Assembly: GCA_934045905.1 (NCBI GenBank)
Contig: OW203765.1
Location: forward strand, 29,669,997-29,733,996
Reading direction: 5' to 3'
DNA from: Leuctra nigra
Taxonomy: Eukaryota; Arthropoda; Insecta; Plecoptera; Leuctridae
DNA length: 64,000 bases
The position numbers were made by a program, and so were the translations under genes. This document shows, one piece after another, positions 58,540 through 64,000 of this stretch; the stretch's first letter is position 1, and each line of letters begins with the position of its first letter. The notes under the pieces were generated by a model that was not told the origin of the DNA, ran no database searches, and saw only the letters and a list, made by a program, of their open reading frames with translations.

Positions 58540-59215
58540 TCTTTTGTTTAGGGCAGTACGTTCCCCTGATAGAGCTGAAATTTGGCAACTTCAAGAAGAC
58601 GGTACAAATTTTGTGTAGATTACAAAACAAAATGTGTTTTGATCAGAAATCAACACTTTTTGTGGACGATTTCTTAGAGTGTAGGTACTCGAAAAAATCA
58701 ACAGTTTAATTTTGTAAGATATTCTCTGATTGACTGCAAAATTAATATATCTGGAGCTTAAACTGACTAAATTGACATTTAGCAAAATTTTAATTACATA
58801 TTTGTCGTTCTACAATTCACATATATATTTTTGTATCCAAATCGGACGATGAAGAATATTTGAAACAGAGTGTTTGTATTTGTTCCACATAGTGTACTGT
58901 CACATACTTTTATAAGCAATATCTTCTGATTAGATGAAGAGCCATTCGCCATAAAATTAATTTTTTTTCAATGTCAACAAGATTCACATATTTTTAGCTA
59001 AATCGGTCACAAACGTGAAGATTTGTTGATATTTTAAATCTATTCAAAAGATTAAAATTTGTTTCACAGAGATTATCAACCGCACATTGACCAAAATCAT
59101 TCTGTGCAGCTTTGTTCCAACATCATCTTTCAAACAAATATGAATTCGCATGCAACACATAGATTCTTATCAACGCCTTACAAAGCGTTCCTTTTAGAGT
59201 TTTCCTAAGAGAGCA
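58540..59215 (+). mobile_element. Degraded Helentron-like relative
   Basis: Begins with text like the family (CCCTGATAGAGCTGAAATTT) and ends TTATCAACGCCTTACAAAGC, GTTCCTTTTAGAG, TTTTCCTAAG. The AACGC/GCGTT stem survives but CTAG does not. Confidence 0.45.
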
Positions 59216-62200
59216 TCGCCCAACAACGCGTATCGCAACTTTTACACATACATTCCTTTCACCAACTCTTACTATTCACCATCCCCACATTTCATCAAAC
59301 CAAATCAAACTCTTCACCAAACCGACGCCGGTTGATCGACTCCGTCACTCAAGGGGGGTGGGGAGGGGGGCGTCGTTGGCTGTCAATTATTGACCTGCGT
59401 ATTGTGTCGATAAATAACCCCCATGTCGAGTGTAATATGATTTCAACTGGATATATTGTTGACCGCATGGAGGGCTAATCACAAGGGGGGGGGGGGGGGG
59501 GTCAAGGGGGGATGTGTGGGATGTATGGTTTGTTGATCGGGATAATTTCAGCGGGTGTGTGCGGAATATTTGGTTGACCCCGAATGAGGTTTTGAGAGTG
59601 TTTTTTTTTGTTTGTTTGATGTGTGTGTGTTGTTATTGTTTTACAAAAGGTATCAGCTTAAATGGTGTTTATTTGATACTGTTGAAACGTGAATGAAGGT
59701 TATGTGAATGGGGTTTTTGTTGTATGTTGATTGGGTTTTGGATTTCTGTGATGCGACTTTAGAGTTTTCGATGCGTATTTTACAATCTTCTCAGACATGT
59801 ATCAAAAATTAATTGGTGTTTTCCATTATTGTAAAACAGTCAGCTCAAAAGCAACTACAATAGTGGAGGCTTAATTTGTAATTATTTTTTCAAATGTCAT
59901 AAATGTGATGAATTTCAAAAATAAATAGCACACGATTGCAAAAATAATTTTAAATACTGATTTATTAATATTTTTATGATCTATTAAATAACTATTTTAA
60001 AATATCGTTATTATAGGTAAATAACATTACAATTATTTGGTACCCAGGCTGGAATAAAATATTAATTTAATTAACAAATTATACTGTTTATAGTGTCCCC
60101 TATACGCCACTGCTATCAACAGAGGCCAGTATTTTGATTGTTCATAACTAGATTAACTTTTTAAAATAATAAAAAAATTGAAACGTTAGTATAGGTATAA
60201 TTTCATTATTTGTACCTACTGAAATGCAAAATAGTGTGCGTCTTCGAAGTAACCACAAAGTTAAACATCATTTCATGACCTTTCAATAATAAACACATTG
60301 AAAACCTCCTATCAACTACAGTCAACACGTTGACCATCAACTTGCTGTATAGGATCAACATTAAGAAGGCCAAACATTTTCCTATTTCCCACGAGAAATT
60401 TTCCAACAATATTCAAAGCCTATTTTTACTCTTTAAATACCCAGCTTTTGAACAATTCCCTATTGAAATCATGGCTTCTATTTTAAACAATGCGAAAGGG
60501 TAAATGATTGATGGATAGTAAATACCAACACTGAATAATGCTGCATTTTTATCCCCAAGCTTCAATGGCGCCGGCAAAATTTGCCCTCTCGATTCCATAG
60601 GGGCGACTAGAATTGTTCAAGGATTAATCTTTGTTTCAAAATATTAATATAAAAGTTACAGAATGGACTTGATAAAAATGAAATAATAACGTGTATCATA
60701 AGGGACATGATTTAATTTGGTCGTACCTTCTGCGAATATCAAAAGTTTGTTCGTCAGTTATGATAAAATGCTATCTCTAGAGGCAGATCTGCAATCTAGA
60801 TTTGATAGAATGTTTTGTGACTAAATAAAATGAATTCGCTAGAAGAACTCCGTGGTTTCTGATGTTCCGTTGCTAATGGTGGACTTGAATGATGATCATC
60901 CGGATGGGAATTGCTCCAGACATGGAGAATACAGAATAGAAATGTATTAAATACACACGTTTTTAGAAGTGATACATTTTCTTATGTTTTCTTTGTTTAA
61001 CTTAAATAGATACACTGGAGCATTCAACCCCGAACTATCTCAAGGTGTTCTATTTTCTGTTATTTTAAAATGTTTCTCCAAAATGTTGTTTGTTATTTGA
61101 AAACTACCGGCAATAATCAAAGTTTTATGAATCCATCAATGTCTGTTTTTAATCAGTTACGAGTCCATAAAAAGTAAGAATTTTATAAATTCATTATGCA
61201 AACCCATTTCCATCTTCCACTATTCCAAAATTAATTTAATTTTTGCTAAGATAATGAAGGATGTTTCTATAATAAAACAATGTAAATGTTAATCAATATT
61301 TTATTTAACAATGAACATTTAATAGACAGGTCTTACAGACAAGTCAAATGCTTGGTTCTTTAGGAAAAGGAAATTTAAATATGATAGATGGTTTTAAAAA
61401 ACTGTATTATGTCCGAATTGTCAATAGATATCGCCTTAAAACAACAGACAAAATTTACAAGTTTACCAAAAAAATAAAGTTAATTAAAGAGAGTATGTAC
61501 TTCCTTTATTAGATCATAAAATTATATTCTATTCCATCATATAAAATCAATTATAGTTGAATATCGATCCCATCATGTCATGTCAAGATACAGAACACAG
61601 CCATAGTGTCTGCTAATCAAGTTAATTGAATGGAAAGAGAATGATGTTAGTGAACATAATCATGGAACATTTAAGTTTACCAGGAACTCCTTACAAGTTC
61701 TTGGTTTGAGCAATGTTTTTAACGGAGCTCCCTCATGGATTGGGGTTCCAAGTAAATTAGCCAATATCTTGATACCTGACCTTGTTTCTAAATATCTAGC
61801 ATGCTGATAACAATTAAATCGTTTGTTAGTTTTAAATATCATGTTGCTCAGAATTACTTCTCTTTATAGTACATGATAATTTTAGAAGTCAAAATGGTAT
61901 GTTCATTGGTTTATGAAGGATTTTCCAAGATTCACAAGTCATTTGAGATAAAAATAAAGATACATTCAACAGTCACAATATTTCGGAAACTTCAATTGTG
62001 TTTCCGCAATGAAGCTTGTTATCGAGAATGAAAGCATTCTAACATTCCCCTTCCAAAATAAATTCACCCTCGTTATGAAGATTGGGTTTCACCTCGTGGT
62101 AAAGGTAGTATGTACTAAAAAGTAAAAGTAGTACATAATAAAGACAACAAAAGGAAATAAAATCATACCAAACAGATAAAATTAAATTCACCTCTCACCA

Positions 62201-63100
62201 ATATATTTTCAATAAATCAATTACAAAAAAAAATCCTAATTGAAACCTCAAAAAACGAGACCACCATCTGTTATCACAAACTCCCAAAAACCAAGCAAAA
62301 AACCACCCGATACTGTTTGACTATTCCCAGCACACAAGTTTCCCGTGCAAATAGCTTCGCGAACGACCTATATATCGTTGTGTGGTCACGAATCACGGCC
62401 TTCTCTAACAGTGTGCAGAAGAACATCGCCTCTGGGAGGCCGTGCTTAGACTACCACGTGATGTTACAGAGATAATATCATTGGTCGATGATAGCCGGAG
62501 GTTAGGTTATGTCTTTGATAGTCACAGAACGTTTTGGTATTTCGGTTCTCGTTATTGGTCTCTATACGAGATTTGATAATGATTTTCTCTATGTGTATGT
62601 GTGTGAAAATGGAGTGGAAATTGGAAAGTGATGGATGGGTTTCTCGGAGCTTTTCCCAAAGTGATTTATAGATGTTGAGGGTTTTTGGATGCTTGGTGTT
62701 TGAGGGTTGGGATTTGAAAAGTTCGGGGGATGTGACGTTTTTTTTAAAGACGTTTTGAAGGCTGAATTACTGATATTTATACTTCGTTTGACCGTCTTTT
62801 TTATTGAGTTCGTTTTTACGGCATAGATAGAATTATACATTTTTCAAAAACTTCGACAAATCTTTAGATGCATTTAAATATTCCAGAATATGGAAAATAA
62901 TGTTCCTATTTATTTCTGAAGTCATATTCGAATATTAAAACACACATATTAAAACATTTTTTTTGTTTCAGTTTTGTACACTTTTAATAGAAAGTTCCAT
63001 GTTTTTAAAATTGCCGCGCAATAAAACATGTTTTTAGAAATTGTAGTATTAATAACACCCCTGCTCGTCAATGTAAAATTCTTCATAACACTTTCGATCG
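59216..63100. other. 3.9 kb without a supported gene
   Basis: AT-rich, with a G tract at 59485-59501. ORFs of 60-83 codons lack domains. A CACGTG E-box and TATATA-like sequence occur at 62370-62460 in a slightly GC-richer patch. No recognised repeat. Confidence 0.4.
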
Positions 63101-63204
63101 GATGTTCTGTGGTATACCGACGGTCTCATCCGTGCATTGACGCTCATGTGTCTCGATCACCACCGCCTTCTGAAGTGTACACCAGGTACTGACAGCGCAG
63201 CGGG

Positions 63205-63299
63205 ATGGCAACACAGTGTGCCGTGACAAAGATGGCGACCGAGGTAAACAAACAGCTGTCAAGTGAAGGGTCATTTGAATCTTTGCTAATGAAACCTGT
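63205..63299 (+). CDS. Probable first coding exon of a host gene (partial)
   Basis: Two in-frame ATGs, at 63205 (GGGATGG) and 63232 (AAGATGG), both have a purine at -3 and G at +4. An in-frame TGA at 63190 closes the frame upstream. From the second ATG the peptide is MATEVNKQLSSEGSFESLLM then KP, and the exon would end at 63299 with a donor GTAAGT (63300-63305), a perfect consensus, leaving codon phase 2. Reading on, TAA follows directly, so splicing is needed. The region just upstream (63120-63240) is CG-richer than its surroundings, as for a TATA-less promoter. The protein family is not recognised and the rest of the gene would lie to the right of the window. A chance ATG next to a donor is the alternative. 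Confidence 0.42.
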
Positions 63300-63305
63300 G
63301 TAAGT

Positions 63306-64000
63306 GAACTGATACCAAGCAAATAATAAAAGTGGGATATTGTTCAGTGTAATATGTGTTTTACGAGATAATTGTTTTAAGCTAGTGATTTTCATAATGT
63401 TTCGATATATCTTTGCGGAAAGTGTGTGTATTATGTTTTTACTTTTACTGTTGCCGAGTTTTCTTGACATTCGTTAAAACGGACTGAATATCTATTATTA
63501 GTTTGCTTGTCGTGGTTTACAGTTTTGAGTGATCAAATAGGGATAAAAAGTTCGTTGTAACCTCGGTTTTAACTCGAAAAATAATATACTACAATCTGGA
63601 CACTGGAGCATTCACGTAATAATTTTTGGGATACAACCTATCGTCTATGCTGAGAATATAAGATAACAAGGTAAGAAACTACATTACAAATCTAACTTTA
63701 GTCGGTTATTGTTTTATGAATAGTCTTTTGACTTTCGGGAATGATATAGCATTATACATGTATTATTTCTGATGGTTTTCTAAATGATTTTTTACTTCCT
63801 AAAACATAGAAACGATTCATGATCTCATTTCATCTAATTATAATATTTTGTATTTTGAGTTTCACGCTGCGAATGCAGACCTTTAAATATGGGCACCCAA
63901 CAAATGTCTAGATTAAATACAAAATTGGTGTATTGTCTAAAGAAAAGGTCCGTATGATCTAATAAATATTCCAATAGACGACATTGGTTTCCACTTTTAT
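63306..64000. other. Putative first intron or intergenic DNA
   Basis: AT-rich. A TTTACAG acceptor-like site at 63522 and an AAGGTAAGA donor-like site at about 63670 could bound a further exon, but joining it in phase to the 63205-63299 exon soon meets a stop, so it would have to be noncoding or belong to another transcript. Confidence 0.3.

Overview
The window looks like AT-rich, gene-poor nuclear DNA from an arthropod, most likely an insect. A hemipteran with a large genome would fit, but that is inference. There is no operon structure, no rRNA gene, no CRISPR array and no long host open reading frame. Nearly everything recognisable is transposable-element DNA, much of it nested. The only long ORFs belong to a retrotransposon.

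Layout. (i) 1-4.8 kb: single-copy-like DNA, a tRNA-Glu-derived SINE, and one copy of an unnamed repeat family. (ii) 4.83-10.39 kb: a complete minus-strand LTR retrotransposon. It has two 1244-bp LTRs in which I found no difference, a 4-bp ATTG target duplication, a tRNA-Lys primer-binding site, an intact gag and a second overlap-like ORF, but no protease, reverse transcriptase or integrase. It therefore needs enzymes supplied in trans. (iii) 10.7-12.9 kb: a second, inverted copy of the unnamed repeat family, split by a 1648-bp DNA transposon with a TA duplication, 16-bp terminal repeats and dense subterminal 10-mer arrays. (iv) 15.5-17.9 kb: a foldback structure with arms of about 650 bp. (v) 19.3-22.9 kb: two inverted 550-bp repeats flanking a 2.5-kb spacer that contains two small MITEs and a LINE-like tail. 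(vi) 23-34 kb: hairpin MITEs, SINEs and pieces of a Helentron-like family. (vii) 36.0-36.5 kb: a GC-rich LINE-like 3' end, with fragments elsewhere. (viii) 46-59 kb: two nearly full Helentron-like copies (1.32 kb each), relics, several SINEs interrupted by MITEs, and a 190-bp TTTA microsatellite. (ix) 59.5-64 kb: mostly featureless, ending in a plausible first coding exon of a host gene at 63.2 kb.

The most informative results are an inferred rolling-circle (Helentron/HINE-type) family, whose ends can be defined by comparing copies in this window; several nested insertions whose target sites can be checked against uninterrupted sibling copies; and the gag-only LTR element, which appears very young. 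Host-gene calls (63.2 kb exon, 50.5 kb small secreted ORF, 28.9 kb GC-rich ORF, 57.2 kb promoter) are tentative. All matches were read by eye; identities and family names have not been checked by search.
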